Below, one piece after another: positions 29,701-43,357 of a DNA stretch of 64,000 nucleotides. The position numbers and the translations under genes were made by a program. Each line of letters starts with the position of its first letter. Position 1 is the stretch's first letter. The notes under the pieces are model-generated. The model did no database searches and had not been told where the DNA came from. It worked only from the letters and a program-made list of their open reading frames with translations. The stretch is from NCBI GenBank assembly GCA_026874595.1, contig CM049310.1, forward strand, positions 41,983,558 through 42,047,557. The letters run 5' to 3'. This DNA is from Sipunculus nudus. Its lineage: Eukaryota > Annelida > Sipuncula > Golfingiida > Sipunculidae.

Positions 29701-29905
29701 ATGAGTTTTACCACAGAACCATACACAAATGTTAGCACTTCCTCGGCATCGGCAGCACACTTTCGGCTTATTCCTGAGTGTTTGCTAGTGTCCAGTCGGT
29801 CAGTTGAAAGTCAAGGGAACGGTTCCTACAAAGGATATGACATGACTGGAAAAGACGCCAGCTGGATTCTGACATCCGCGTTCATCATCTTTTCCATGCA
29901 GACAG
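29701..29905 (+). CDS. First coding exon of an ammonium transporter (Amt/Mep/Rh), form A
   Basis: From the ATG the frame encodes 68 residues and one base of a Gly codon, then a consensus donor (ACAG|GTAAGT), phase 1. The end (MTGKDASWILTSAFIIFSM, then QTG) is the start of the first core transmembrane helix of Amt transporters, whose next residues in the family read FGLLESG. The preceding ~47 residues are Ser/Thr-rich with N-glycosylation sequons (NVS, NGS), as expected for an extracellular N-terminus. Amt proteins move ammonium across the plasma membrane. A second exon of this kind lies at 38536. I see no exon with the following Amt sequence in the 8.6 kb between them or later in the window, so the rest of the gene is elsewhere or I missed it. 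Confidence 0.85.
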
Positions 29906-30096
29906 GTAAGTTATCAAATAACTTGTACTAAAAACTTCGAGAATGTTAAACAACTGCTGTCAATTTAGTTATTTTCTTATGTAAACGATTAACTGTAATT
30001 ACTTAAGCCTGTAATGACCAGGTAAAGTAAATTTTATGATTGTGTGAAAATGACCGGACTGTTTTGTTACATCAGTATGAACACTATAAGAACACG

Positions 30097-30130
<34 letters not shown>

Positions 30131-30131
30131 A
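30097..30131. repeat. (CA)n(TA)n microsatellite
   Basis: About six CA followed by about twelve TA units. Confidence 0.9.
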
Positions 30132-31103
30132 ACACCTGGTGTGCATAGAGCAATAAGCAAATTTGAGATCAACACAATGTTTGATGGTATTGCGTTCGAT
30201 TCGACTTGATTTATAGTGTAGCTCTAGATTATATAAACATCGTAAGAGCGGAAGGTGTTAAACAACTCGATAGAAAAGGGTTCTGAAGAACAGATAATCA
30301 TTTTTAAAGTTTCAAATGAGCGAAAATGAATATACATCTGTCTGTGTAACTGTCCATGTCTATAATCAGCCAATTTTTAAATTAAACCGGGTTCACTCAG
30401 GAATTATATATAAAGAGTAAATATTTAAGAAATTTTTTTTTCATTCGTATATTGATTTAAATGTATAAAGATGCAATAACAGTATATATATACATATATA
30501 CAAAAATACTCAACTTACAAACCATCGCAGTTTAGCTCGACTTAAAGAATCGACATGGTAGGCTGATTAAAAATGACAAACCACAGTAAGTAATGGTGAT
30601 AAAGAACTATATATCCTTTGTAACTCATTCAAGCAAGTCTTGATAATTTATTATATATTAACAGCATTATAATTATGTATCTCCTTCATCATTCTAAATG
30701 TAATTCTAAATTCTAAATGTAAAAAAAAATTCTACACTGTGCGACATCACATCATAGCATCACATACAGTTTAATGCGTCATATTATCAAAAGCGTCCAT
30801 TTGACTTCACTCTGGTTCATGAATTAGTCACTACGGGTCTCAGGTGATGTCACATATATGCATGATACAGTAAATCTATTAGATATTAATATTATAACAT
30901 TATATGACTATGCCCGGGATACCTGGCTACTCCTCATAATTTATCTTTTTACATTGACTGCATGACATTCTGAATTTTAGGTTGTTTTATGCACGGGGTA
31001 AGGAATAATTTAGAAATCATAATTTGCCGTTAAGACATGTCCTTGCTAGTTTTCATTATAAAGGCTGCGAATTGCAGGCTGGGTTCGTACAGGAGACCTT
31101 CTG

Positions 31104-31106
<3 letters not shown>

Positions 31107-31169
<63 letters not shown>
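31107..31169. repeat. (TA)31 microsatellite
   Basis: Uninterrupted TA run followed by a G-rich segment. The Ile-Tyr open frames over it are not genes. Confidence 0.95.
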
Positions 31170-31171
<2 letters not shown>

Positions 31172-31793
31172 GGGGAGGTGTGGGTGTATACTTCGCTTTA
31201 TATGTTTAAGAAATCATTGACCCCAATAGGTCTGTGTATAATGAGGACACAAATAAACTGCCTTTACCGATATTTTTATCGGGCCAGAATGCTCTGTATA
31301 TAGATCATTGCATAAGGGCTGTTACAGATATGTATTTTATTGACGGTAACAGTCCTTTGTGATTTTCTTTCAACTCACAAAAATATACGTCTATCTTAGG
31401 TTCATGTATCATAGATGAATAAAATGTTATCACGAATCAGCCGCATAACGAGCTCACGAACACATTTTTGTATTCAGATATATATATTGAATTATATTTC
31501 TATTACATCGATACATCACATCCATGGAAAAAACTCTACACTGCAGTATAATACACGGTTTAAACCCTGTGCTGTCATATAGTGAATATTTATATAGATC
31601 CCGTCATCTTTGGTAATTTCCCTCTCCCTCTTTTATTGACTCTAAGAAAATACATCGTCAGCTTAGGTGTCATTATGCGCTGTCAAATTGCAATGTATTT
31701 ATTTCATATTTGCCTAAAATTATTCCTTTTTGCCCGAGTGCCCATAATATTCTGTCAATGTAACAATGGATAGAAATATCAGCATGGCTTAAT

Positions 31794-32720
31794 TAGGGCA
31801 CCCGCTTGAAAAGCGGGTGCCCTATAGTATTCGACCTGTCCGTCTGTCTGTCTGTATAGCCGTCCGTCTGTCCGTCCGTCCGTCCGTCCGTCCACAAATT
31901 CTTTTCCGGATTATAACTCCAGTTAGGATTGACGGATTGAGTTCAAACCTGAAATATGTATTAACCATCAATTATGGAAGAACCCTATGGATTTTCGGAT
32001 CAGGAGGTCAAAGGTCAAAAAAGTTATTCACCGTTTGGTGTTAAATTTTTGGTCCCTCTTTCAGCAGGGCAGAAATCATAATTGTAACCATAATTGTTTG
32101 TTCCACCTTAACAGTAGGACAGGTCCTCATGTCAACAGCAACGGGGCATGATATATGGTCATAGTCAGCCATTTTTCTGTAAGTTATGCGGTAAAAACCA
32201 TTTCTGAACACCGAGTAAGGTTGCGCTCTCTTAGCAAATATGCATGCAAAAGGACACACATTGTTAACACAATAACTCGTATAAAGTATTTCACATAAGG
32301 TCCCAAGACTCACGTCAGTGATGGACCTGTTGATGGGCTACATCATGTTTGAAGATGGGTGACCTAGATGGATTTTCAAGGTCACAGAGGTGATAATGCT
32401 TAAATGATGTTAACAAATAGCTCTCAAACAATTTGACTAACACTCACTGAACTTGCAACAGTAATGTTTGTTATGAAGGGCTTGGTCAAGTTCGAAAATG
32501 ACAGAGGCGATAATTCTCAAATGATGTAAATACAATAACTCGCAAAGAATTTGATGAACAATCAAATTCGTTTCTGCATAATAATTCCTCTAACATATGA
32601 TAGATAGGATTCAAACATAATATGTATCACCCATGGCCTAAGGGAGAAGCTTATTGATATTTGGGTCTGAAGGAAAAAAAGTAATACACAGTTTGGTGTT
32701 CAGTTGCTGGTGTCTCCTTC
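31794..32720 (+). mobile_element. Repeat element opening with a perfect 14-bp-stem hairpin
   Basis: TAGGGCACCCGCTT (31794-31807), loop GAA, AAGCGGGTGCCCTA (31811-31824), followed by TAGTATTCGACC and a (GTCC)n run to 31893. Internal phrases are duplicated about 660 bp apart: GTTTGGTGTT...TTTCAGCAGGG near 32032 and GTTTGGTGTT...CTTCAGCAGGC near 32693. On the minus strand the hairpin ends in CTAAT, consistent with a rolling-circle-type terminus; that reading is tentative. The right end is uncertain. Confidence 0.55.
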
Positions 32721-35700
32721 AGCAGGCTAGAAATGGATGATTCTTTTTCGAGTCACTCGTGTACAGCGGCATTACATTTTCAGCGGCATATTTTGTACAG
32801 ACAATTTGAAGATTCCCCAGAAAAGGACACACTGGCCAAACGCACCGCAATGGCTCTCATTTAGACCATGTTTGGACAAATCTATCTCCACACCCAACAT
32901 CTCAAGTAATTTGGACCTATTATAGTGACCATCAACAAATTTACATTGATATTCATATGTAGCCATTCTACACAACACAGCACATATGTAGACCCAAGCC
33001 CAAGAACAGCTGAATCTCAGTTTAAGAGAATGACCATTTTATCACTACCAACCAGCAGCTGACTCCCTCTAATACTACAAGGTCATGTACAGACTCAGGC
33101 CTCACATATAATAAGGCCAATTCAACATACAAATACTGGAAAAATATTTGACATAGCCCAGCCAAGACTTCAACAAAGAATAATTGACACAGGTAATACA
33201 CAAATACAGAAACTAAAAATGCATGCAGTTCTTTTTATATCATTATTTTGATAGCTTTGAACATTTTCACTTTACCTTATCTTTTCTTCCAGTTTATACA
33301 TGTCAGCTGTTCTTTACAGGTTCTTTAATTTTCAAATATCACTCTATCAGCCCATGCTACCAAAGACCACCAAATTCACAGTAACCTAATTTATAATGAC
33401 TGCATCTTTTGCGGGGCCATCCCTGACCTGTCAGTTTTCTATTTATTGCCAAAAACGATTGGCGGCGGACATACTTTTGTTCCATGACGCCAAAATGTAC
33501 AAATATGACACCCCATGGGTTTTTATTGACAAATATTTGCAAGACTTTCTCAGAGATTATTTAAGTTTGCTAGACGATATTCATATCCCACATATGCACT
33601 GATTTTTTTCATATGACAGCTAAGGTGAATTCTTGTGGATTCTGTGCACAAGGATGTAATTCCATTCTGAATATTACAAAAAAAGTTATATAAATTTAAG
33701 TGATTATTGAAAGAATATGTGTTTGATGGTTCAGACAGTAGATTACAAAACCTCATGTTCTTTGTTCAAACCATGTTTCCTGGAATATATCTGGCAAAAT
33801 AGTCTTTGTACTTAGAGCATATCCCCTTGATAGATCACGTGTGCATTTTAAAAGGTGTTCGTGTGTATTCTGTTTCAATCAACCCCCTGAAAAAAATATA
33901 TATGAAACATAATTCACAGTATCAGAACTCTATAAAGAATACGATATACTCTGTTCACGTGTCTATTATCACATGCTTTTCGGGGTCATTTGTGCAAGAA
34001 AGCATAAACAATTTTATTCCAATGCATTACGGGAAAGCGGGCGATATCACTGGCATTACGTTTTTTTTTTTTATTGAAAACATTTTAATTCGAAACGGTT
34101 GGTATTTTGGTAATAAATTAAAAATCACCGAAATAAAGAAAGGTTCCTTGAAAAACAAATGACCTAATCATATACTCGTGCATAATGCCCATGATTCCTT
34201 CAGACTAAAGAATGCATGGTTTTCAGTACGTAAAGGCAGAAAAGGGTATATATATAACACTATATGGTGTATGAGAAAGGGAAGAGCAATAAAAATCTGA
34301 TATTTATAATGTTCTCAAAGGATACAAGTAACTACTCTCATAGTTAGTCTATCACTCCGCCATGTATGTTTTTAGGTTTTCATATAATGCAAAAAATAAA
34401 AATATAAAAATTGCAAAAGCACTTCAAAGACGACCCCTCATGAGGTTTCGTCAGCGTATAGCATAACTGTACAAATATGACCCCCCCCCCCCCCCCCCCG
34501 GGATTACGTTTCACCAACACGACCCGATTATCCTAAATGGGGATGACGGACAGCCTGTTTGGAAATGTCCGTATTCCAAATATAGTTTGGTTTTCTTTCA
34601 TGCTAGGTTTAGGCCTAGGAAAAGCGACGGCAATGTCCCGCACGTCACGTATGTACGTTAATCTTTGACCGTACGCAAAATTGTTTGTGTGTTGAAGCTG
34701 ACACTGCAAATACTTAAATGCGATCGGTCTGCTGTTTACAAAGGATTTTGAGTGACACGACCGGAAGATGTATGTATGACATGTGTGCCGGTCGGTCAGC
34801 CTTGCCTGGGTGTATCACCTTCTGGTAAACACCATACCGACAAAATGGTGTACTTCATTCATGTGATTAATTGGCGTTAATTGACTTAAACATGAGCAGA
34901 AAATTATGTAAAACAATATATATTTGTGGAACACACAAGTATGGGCAATAAGGCTGATGTTTTCATCTAATGTAAGTTTACCATGATGGCTTCAAGAGCA
35001 ACGCTTGTTGAAAAAAGACCCAACAATTAAGCAATATAAGAACAACTTGCGTATGGGATGATAGTATTATAAACACATTTTTGTTTATAACGTTTCCTGG
35101 TAAACCAATATCTGGTCTTCTTGTACATCGCACATATGGCACACTAACAAATCTACATAAAAGAACCCCAGCCTCAGTATGAACACCTAATAAATACAGT
35201 ACATGCATATGCTTATAAACAAACAAAAAAGGAACCCATTAACATTAATGCGTTGTGTGACAGACTTGAGCTCTGTTAACATGCTTTCTTGGCTTGTTCT
35301 TTTGTTCATTGATATATTAAATCCCATATGAAAATCTCATTTAACTTCTTTAGATTACACACACAGGTTGATTCCAATAATTTAATCATATCCAGAATTG
35401 CGCATTACCAAAACTCTGTCACTTTCACCATGATGTATTCCTTACTATCAGATGCACACACAAAATCGAAAAAATACCATTGAGCTCATTCGATTTGCAA
35501 GTCGGAGAAGAAATTATAATATTGACCTTTCCAGAATCCCATAAACCAGTAAAGAGATACAATATGATAAATGATGTCAAGTCCCATGAAAATGGGCTCA
35601 TCGCAAGATATCAGAAAACAAAATCAACATCGATAATGTTTCATCTGGACAGATCTCCATTTAAAATAATGATCCGTCTGAAAGTACAATCCGATATCTA

Positions 35701-38535
35701 AAAAAAGGTACATGTATCAACATCAGGATCTCTGCAATAATTCACGGAGGTAGGCTATTGTATAATACAGCGGGGAATAAAAATATAAAATCAGACCGGA
35801 GTACATGTGTGCAGTCGATAAGAAGGCTAGATTATGTGGGAGTCGGCCACATCCAAAGAATGGAAATGTATATCAATATTTGGTTTGTTATGTTGGCGGA
35901 TTGGTCCTATCGTTCTCTAGTAAGTGAATAATGCGCCTATCTTATTGGTGGAGCATTCGATAGGGATAGCATGACACGAACTCCATTATTGTTTATTATG
36001 AAACGTATTACAACACTAAAGCCGAACAAGTCATTAAATGAAACGTATTTAGCTTTTAAAAATTTAACCACCAGAAATCATGCACGTTTTATTTGTCTCT
36101 TTGTTTTGCCTGATGCTACTTTTCTTGTGTGTCTGGTATACATGGAGGTGAAATAACTCAACAATGAAAAAAATTTTGACAAACAAATCTGCGGACTTTT
36201 TTTCAAGCCGGCAATAAACTGTAAAATTCATACCGCCAGGAATATTTTTATTGATGGTTGTTTGCTTGCTAAAAGTTTCATTTAAATCCACCTGTCTCCA
36301 TATCAATCGTGAATCGTTGAAATTAGGACAAAAGTCGAATACCATTATGTTCATACAAATAATATGTTTCATTCAAATTTTATATTTTAGTTTATAGTTA
36401 AACTTTAATAATTCCAGCTTTAATGTTGGTATCTCTAGAAAACTAAGCCCTTGAGGGACAAGTTCTATGCTTTGTTTCATACAACAGATTTTGTATCTTC
36501 AGAAACTAACTGCTATATCAAAAATTCAGATATTAATGATATAGAAGTGGCTGTTGGTGCTTTCATTATGTTCAATAGTCAGGTACGCTCTAGCTAACGG
36601 CCATAAAATGTCAATAATAATGCTTGATTTGCCGGTTAGGTAAATACACAAGCAATCTTTCAGTTCATAGGTCTACTTGGAATTTAATGGTACAAAGCGT
36701 TCAGATTTGAAGTTGAAACTTAATGGGAGGACGTAAAAAAGAATGGTTGACAGCAATTCGTGATTGTTCGTGTTATTTCATGAATATTCATAAATTGCCT
36801 TATATGGAAGTCGGGGGTTCTCGATCGATGCCCCACCTGGTATAAATGAGCGGGGAAGGCTTTAGGTGAACCCACAGCCCACAAAACATATTCAGAGTCT
36901 TCAGCGCTTCGGGAGTCATCAGTTCTACATGGTCAAGTAGGCGGGGCTATCTTTAGCCGCGGGGAAGAGAGCACCCACTTGGCGGGTGTTTCAAGCAGTC
37001 GTCTGCGCACAGCAGTCGACGTCACGCGTTTCTACCTGTCGTCTGCCTCCTTCAGTTTACGTCAGTGAGAACCGAGAATGAACTTTTTAAGCATCACTTT
37101 GTGAACCTTTTAAACATTGCTGCGTGTATTTTTTAATATTACTGTTTAGAAGTTTCATTTATATTTATCTCTCACTAATTTGTGGAATCATACCGCGTTC
37201 ACAATTAAGTTCAGTTGCAAAAATACACACCCGATAAAATATCAGACAGTTCAAGGAGTGTTGGTGAATTGTTGCCATGTTTATATAACTTGAAAAGAGC
37301 CAACGTGACACTTTGTATCGATCGGGTAATGTAATTTTGATTTGCTCTCTCAAGTGCTGCCGTGACCTGACGTGCTGTGCCATTCATTCAGTCATTTCAT
37401 TAAAAGCACGCCGTGTATATTCCTCTCTCACGTGGCTTTCACGCCGTGAAAATCGTCCACTGAAGCATATCAAAGGAATATGTTTGTGAGGAAGCTTCAC
37501 ATATGCTAATAGACTGAACTGCTGGCATGACATTAATTTATCATGGTGATGACCATACGTGATAAAATCTCTATTTATTTATTAGACAGCAAAATCCAAT
37601 GGCGTATTTCTATGTAAGTACCTATTTATCAGACAAAATTGACATTTTATCGAAAGCCCGTCATACATCTTAATTGTAAAAAAATTTTTTGAAGCATTAT
37701 TTGCAGGAACTTCTTATATGAGACAAAATGAACCTTAAATATCCGGCAAATAACACATATCTGCGATCAAATTAATCTTTAGGCGTACTGATTTCTCTGC
37801 AAGAATACTTGATATATACGGGACAGAGTGTGGCTATCACAGAGAGAATCCGGAATAATAACCGGGGATGGGCATTCCATGGTGAGGACCTACTACACCC
37901 AACAAGAATCAAATACTAATATTTTAAAGACTTTTTGAAGCCAGAGTACCGTCTACCTAAAACATCCACAAGCAGAAACTCTATTATCTACTCCCGATAG
38001 TGATTAAGCATGCCAAGTCCTTGCCCAGTAGTGGCGTCGCCTGAGGCGTGCTATCTGTGTATCGATCAAACCAGGTGGACCAAGAAGGTAATGGCTCTGC
38101 TGTATGATGGACTGAGTTCATTTGCTTACGAAACAGGCTGTGACTTTACTATTAAAGGAAGGCATGGGATTTCTTTATGGTAATGCGGTACTACTACGGA
38201 GTTTCTGTTAATGGCTCTGACGTTGGATATCAAAGGTGCTCTCCTTGTGTTGCTGTTGAACAACAAAGACCGTGCAGAAGATGTGATTCTCAGTTAACGT
38301 TGACCGGATGAAAAGACACAGGAAACAAACATTTCTTTGATCGGTAAACTCCTGATAAAAACAAAATCAGAGCTTGACATTTAAAACAATAGTTATCGTC
38401 CTTCGACTCCCGGGTTTAGCTTATTAATTGCACAATTTTACTGACTTTCTTATACAGCACAGAGGACTGGCTTCCGTCGATCTGTGATTTAATGTCATTT
38501 GTGAGTTAATGGTATGGTGAACCTGCATATTGTAA
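32721..38535. other. Long non-coding interval between the two Amt first exons
   Basis: Includes a C19 tract (34481-34499) and a GC-richer zone at 36830-37070 with CGACGTCACG, which looks promoter-like. Scattered ORFs of 60-118 codons (for example 33806-34162) show no recognisable domain. No Amt exon is recognised here. Confidence 0.4.
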
Positions 38536-38770
38536 ATGTCTGCTAATCACAAAGCTACCATGTTTAGCGGTTGTTCTGCCTTCCAAACGGCAGCAGGCCT
38601 AAGAAATTTTTCGTCCGCTTTCAACTGCAGCGGCAATAGTTCATGTAGCAGCAATACCTCCACAGATGACACTCCAACAACAAGTTTACTAGGCTTGCAA
38701 AGTGAGATGACTGGGAAAGATGCGTCATGGATCCTTACCTCCGCTGTCATCATCTTCACTATGCAAACAG
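38536..38770 (+). CDS. First coding exon of an ammonium transporter (Amt/Mep/Rh), form B
   Basis: 78 residues and one base of a Gly codon, ending at donor ACAG|GTTAGT, phase 1, at exactly the same residue as the exon at 29701. The last 22 residues (MTGKDASWILTSAVIIFTM, then QTG) differ from form A at only two positions. The N-terminus is unrelated in detail but again Ser/Thr/Asn-rich with several sequons (NFS, NCS, NSS, NTS), consistent with an extracellular segment. ATG at 38536 is the upstream-most; Met9 is an alternative start. The pair may be alternative first exons of one gene or first exons of two tandem paralogs. No following Amt exon is seen to the end of the window. Confidence 0.87.
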
Positions 38771-40983
38771 GTTAGTTTTGGTTTTATGCTAATTATGGTA
38801 GTTTTTATTCGGGTTCGAGGAAATCCTAGGTTTGCATTTGCCGTATTCGCCTTGGGTTGTTAGAATGAGGTATTTCCCTTCTAATATAGAATTACATACC
38901 AGTGGTATAAGAACTTTTGAAGCAAATGCGTCTAATATTTGTCGTATTATCTGAAAGTATTTAAGCGAGATTTAAAACAAGGGCTTACCTACGTTTTTAT
39001 ATTCCATGTAAAGTACTAAATTTCTCTTTATGACTTCAACATAGAAAGGTAAAATAAAAGTTAATAGTTCTGCTTTTTAAGAGCTTATGTTACAATAACA
39101 AGTTATTATATAATTATATACAAGATAAAAATATTGGTCATCAATCGAGTTGTTTAACAGAATATTTCTTAAATGGAGGGTAACAGATCACTTTGCATAG
39201 TTCCGCATGCGCAGTGCGTGACATCCGTATAAGATGTTAAGGAGAAAGTAAACTGTTACACAACGGCAAACACGTGGTTTTACAGGGGATGCTCTTTGTG
39301 CGTACATCTATGCAAATATGCTCACCACCTGGCGGAACCCTTCCCAAATATCACACCCTTTTTAGAATAATATAATTGAAATCAGATTTAGAATTTTTCG
39401 GAGTTAAATCTATATACAGATGTTATGTTAAAAAATAAACTGATATCCTTTCTGGGATATTCTTTGTGAAATTATACAGGATATTTTTTTTACCTGAAAG
39501 TAAAACTCATTAAGTGTATGGCTCATATTTAAAAGAAAGGAAGCGGACACCATATATTTTATAAAGTACCCAAACAAGAAACGGTTCTGTATTCAATGCA
39601 CAAAACACAAAAAAAGTTGCTTTAAACATAATTATATGTATGACTGTATGTAAAATATGACTGCTCCGAATTATGGGCAACCTATCCTTGAGTAAAACAG
39701 ACACTTTTTCTATAATTGAACCTTACGAAACTTAGACCTTCCTTTTCGTAAACCAGTGATAGTGACAAACTTTAGGGCCAAGATCCTTGCATACCTTCGT
39801 ACATGGTACCCCAATCCCTCAACTACCGGAGGCCCATGGATGTGACAATGTACAATTCCTATGAAATAATCATTGGTGGGTACGTCCAAGGATTTTTGAG
39901 CACACAACACATAATGTATTACATAAAATTCTTTACAAAGTCAAATATATCTAGTCCGTCGAATTAAGAGATGTTTTCGTGGTTTACTGTGACCTAGAAA
40001 CAAGAACACGGGGACAGCCACGTGCGATCTATTTATATAAATGAAGGTCCTAAGCACTTGTTTGCTATAATAGACATGTTCTTTGCCAGTATTTGTATAA
40101 TCTATGATAATGCAGGTGTGATCGATACGTAACACAAAGAAACAGCTGATCGTCGAGGAAGGAAGGCAACAGATCTGATGGTACATAATTGGTTTTCATT
40201 ATACTGAAAGGGTGTTATTTGTGGTAAACTGATCCTTATCATCAGGACTGGTCCAATTATCGTGACCGGATCTCGCACACAATGAAGTTACTTCTCTCTT
40301 TGACAGAGATTCGCTGTCAAGAGTCGATTCGTCTCTGCATGTCTCGTTTTCTAATATGTGTTTACTTTCAAACACGCTGACACCGTTTGTTCCTGTATAT
40401 TAGGTGTTGGTGCGAGATATCGATAAATCGAACGGTGGAAGAGGATTGGCTCATTAAGGGCCCCCGAGTGAGGGACATTTGAACACGTAGGCCTACTGCA
40501 AACACGTGATTTCTTCCCTAATGCGGGGTACCTTAATCGACAAACACATTTTACATAGAACAACATACACGTATGCTTAATAATGGAAAACTATCTGCAT
40601 TGCATTATTACAGCCTAAATCTTCTCAAGTTTCCACACCATATGAGGGGGATACCCCTTTCCCATACCCTCTGCTTCGGGCAGCATGTTTACAAAAATTA
40701 CTGATAACTCTTAGGATTACTGATAGCTCTGACTAAGGTGGTTTTAATCTGATTATAAGCTTCCTTTATTTTGGCAAGATACAGATCAAATATTTATATC
40801 ATTCCAAATTTATCTCGCACGCTAAACGTTGTAAAACATTGGAAGACTGTATCTGGGTATATCAAATTAATTTTTAGCACATTTGTGAAGTCATTAGGTA
40901 GAGGCCCCTTCCCCTTTTATTGTTCAACAGTGGTTAAGTTTTGCTGGACTATTATTTTATGGTATTTTACAAACTGACCTTTT
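38771..40983. other. Start of the intron after Amt form B
   Basis: AT-rich, with no repeat or exon recognised. Confidence 0.4.
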
Positions 40984-41081
40984 TAGCTCAGCTGACTGAA
41001 AGTCATCTGAGCTATAGCGATCACTCTTTGTCCGTCGTCCGTCTGTCCGTCTGTCCGTCCGTTAACCAGGCACAAATCGTA

Positions 41082-43345
41082 ACCGCTGAACCTAGAACAT
41101 TGTAACTTGGGATTCTGAGAGGTCCATAAAAAATCTCCTTGGAAACCAGAAATTAGGTCTCTGTTACCCATATCCTTCGAGCTATGGGGCCCCAAAGTAC
41201 CCCCCAGAAAAGTCAAAAATTTCATACAAAAACTTCAATATCTCATTAACTACTTGACTGATGGTCATGATTTTTGGCATACATATTGCTCATGAGATGT
41301 TCCATCACTTCCTGCAGACTGGTGGCGCCACCTGTATTTTTCGATTTTTTACAATTTTTTTTTTCTCTATTTTTGAGACCTTTAAAAATGTGAACATCTG
41401 TTAACAAGGCACAAATCGTAAAGCCTAGACCTAGAATCTTAATTCTTGATACACTGAGAGGTCCATGAAAAATCTCCTTGGAAACCAGAAATTAGGTCTC
41501 TGTTACCCATATCCTTTGAGCTATGGGGCCCCAAAGTACCCCCCAGAATAGTCAAAAATGTCATACAAAAACTTCAATATCTCAATAACTACTACACTGA
41601 TGGTCATGATTTTTGGCATACATATTGATCATGAGATGTTCCATAAGTTCCTGCAGACTGGTGGCGCCACCTGTATTTTTCGATTTTTTTACAATTTTTT
41701 CCTCTATTTTTGAGACGTTTAAAGATGCTGTCATCTGTTAACGTGGCACAAATCGTAACCGCTGGACCTAGAATCTTCATTCTCGACACACTGAGAAACC
41801 TATTAAAAGTCTCCGTGGAAACCATAAATTAGATCTCTGTTACCCATATCCTTCGAGCTATGGGGCCCCAAAGTACCCCCCAGAAAAGTAAAAAAATTTC
41901 ATACAAAAACTTCAATATCTCATTAACCACTTGACTGATGGTCATGATTTTTGGCAAACGTATTGATCATGAGATGTTCCATCACTTCCTGCAGACTGGT
42001 GGCGCCACCTGATTTTTTTTATTTTTTACGAATTTAAAAATGTGAACAGCTGTTAACAGCTCACAAATCATAAAGACTGGACCTAGAATCTTCATTCTTG
42101 ACACACTGAGAGGTCCATAAAAAGTCTGCATGGAAACCTGAAATAAGGTCTCTGTTACCCATATCCTTTGAGCTATGGAGGGCTCCCAATAACCCCCCAG
42201 AATAATGGAAAATTTGAAAAAACAAACTGCAACATCTCAATAACTACAACACAGATGGTCATGATTTTTGGCATACATATTGATCAAGAGGTGTATCATC
42301 AGTACCTGCAGACCGGTGGTGCCACCTGTATTTTTTTCAAATTTTCACATTTTTTTTTTTCTCTATTTTCGAGACCTTTCAGGATGTAGTTATCTGTCAA
42401 CAAGGTACAAATCGTAAGGACTGGACCTAGAATCTTCATTGTTGACACACAGGGAGACCCATGATAAGTCTCCATGGACACCTGAAATAAGGTCTCTGTT
42501 ACCCATATCCTTTGAGCTATGGCACTCCAAAGTACAGCTCAGAATAATGGAAAATTTGATACAAAAGCTGAAGTATCTGAACAACTAATGCAGAGATCAC
42601 CATAATTGTTTTCATGGATATTGATCATGGAGTGTTTCATCAGTTTCTGCAGACTGGTGGCACCACCTGTATTTGTTCGGGTTTTTTTACGAATTTTTTC
42701 TCTATTTTTGAGACCTTTAAAGTTATGAACATCTGTTAACAGGGCACAAATCATTAAAACTGGACCTAGAATCTTCATTCTTGACACACAGGGAGACCCA
42801 TAAAAAGTCTCCATGGAAACCTGAAATTAGGTCTCTGTTACCCATATTCTTGAAGCTGTATGGCTCCAAATTATCCCCCAGAATAATGGAAAATTTGATA
42901 CAAAAACTGCAGTATCTCAATAACTACAACACTGATGGTCATGATTTTCGGCATACATATTGATCATGACCTGTTCCATCAGTTTCTGCAGACTGGGTGC
43001 GCCACCTCTATTTTTTTCAAATTTTTACGATTTTTTTTCTCTTTTTTTGATACCTTTAAAGATGTGGTTATCTGTCAACAGGGTACAAATCGCAACAACT
43101 GGACCTAGAATCTTCATTCTTGTCATGCAAGAAGGCCCATGAAAAGTGCCTGTGGAAACTTAAAATTAGGTCTCTGTTACCCATATCCTTTAAGCTATAG
43201 GACTCCGAAGTATCCCTCAGAATAATGGACAATTTGATACAAAAGCTGAAGTATCTGAACAACTAATGGGGAGATCACCATGATTCTTTGCATGGATATT
43301 GATGTTTGTAAGTGTTTTTATTAGTTTCTGCAGACTAGTGGAGCC
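41082..43345 (+). repeat. ~330-bp tandem array of copy B
   Basis: About seven units, each with (C/T)TGTTAACA(A/G)GGCACAAATC, GAGCTATGG, GGTCTCTGTTACCCATATC and a GGTGGCGCCACC core (exact at 41321-41332, 41661, 41998; degraded at 42315, 42657, 42996, 43338). Confidence 0.85.
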
Positions 43346-43357
43346 ACCAGTATTTTT

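Larger units (their letters stand above)
29906..31793. other. Intron/intergenic sequence with microsatellites
   Basis: Contains (CA)n(TA)n at 30097-30131 and (TA)n at 31107-31169. No coding exon is recognised. Confidence 0.5.

Noticed and set aside
29173-29760. 195-codon open frame on the minus strand
   Set aside because: No recognisable motif, antisense to the Amt first exon, composition like random AT-moderate sequence.
31107-31209. Frames encoding long Ile-Tyr runs over TA microsatellites (also at 8400 and 49100)
   Set aside because: Pure dinucleotide-repeat translation, not genes.
33806-34162. 118-codon plus-strand open frame
   Set aside because: No domain resemblance, low-complexity Phe run and no splice or poly(A) context.
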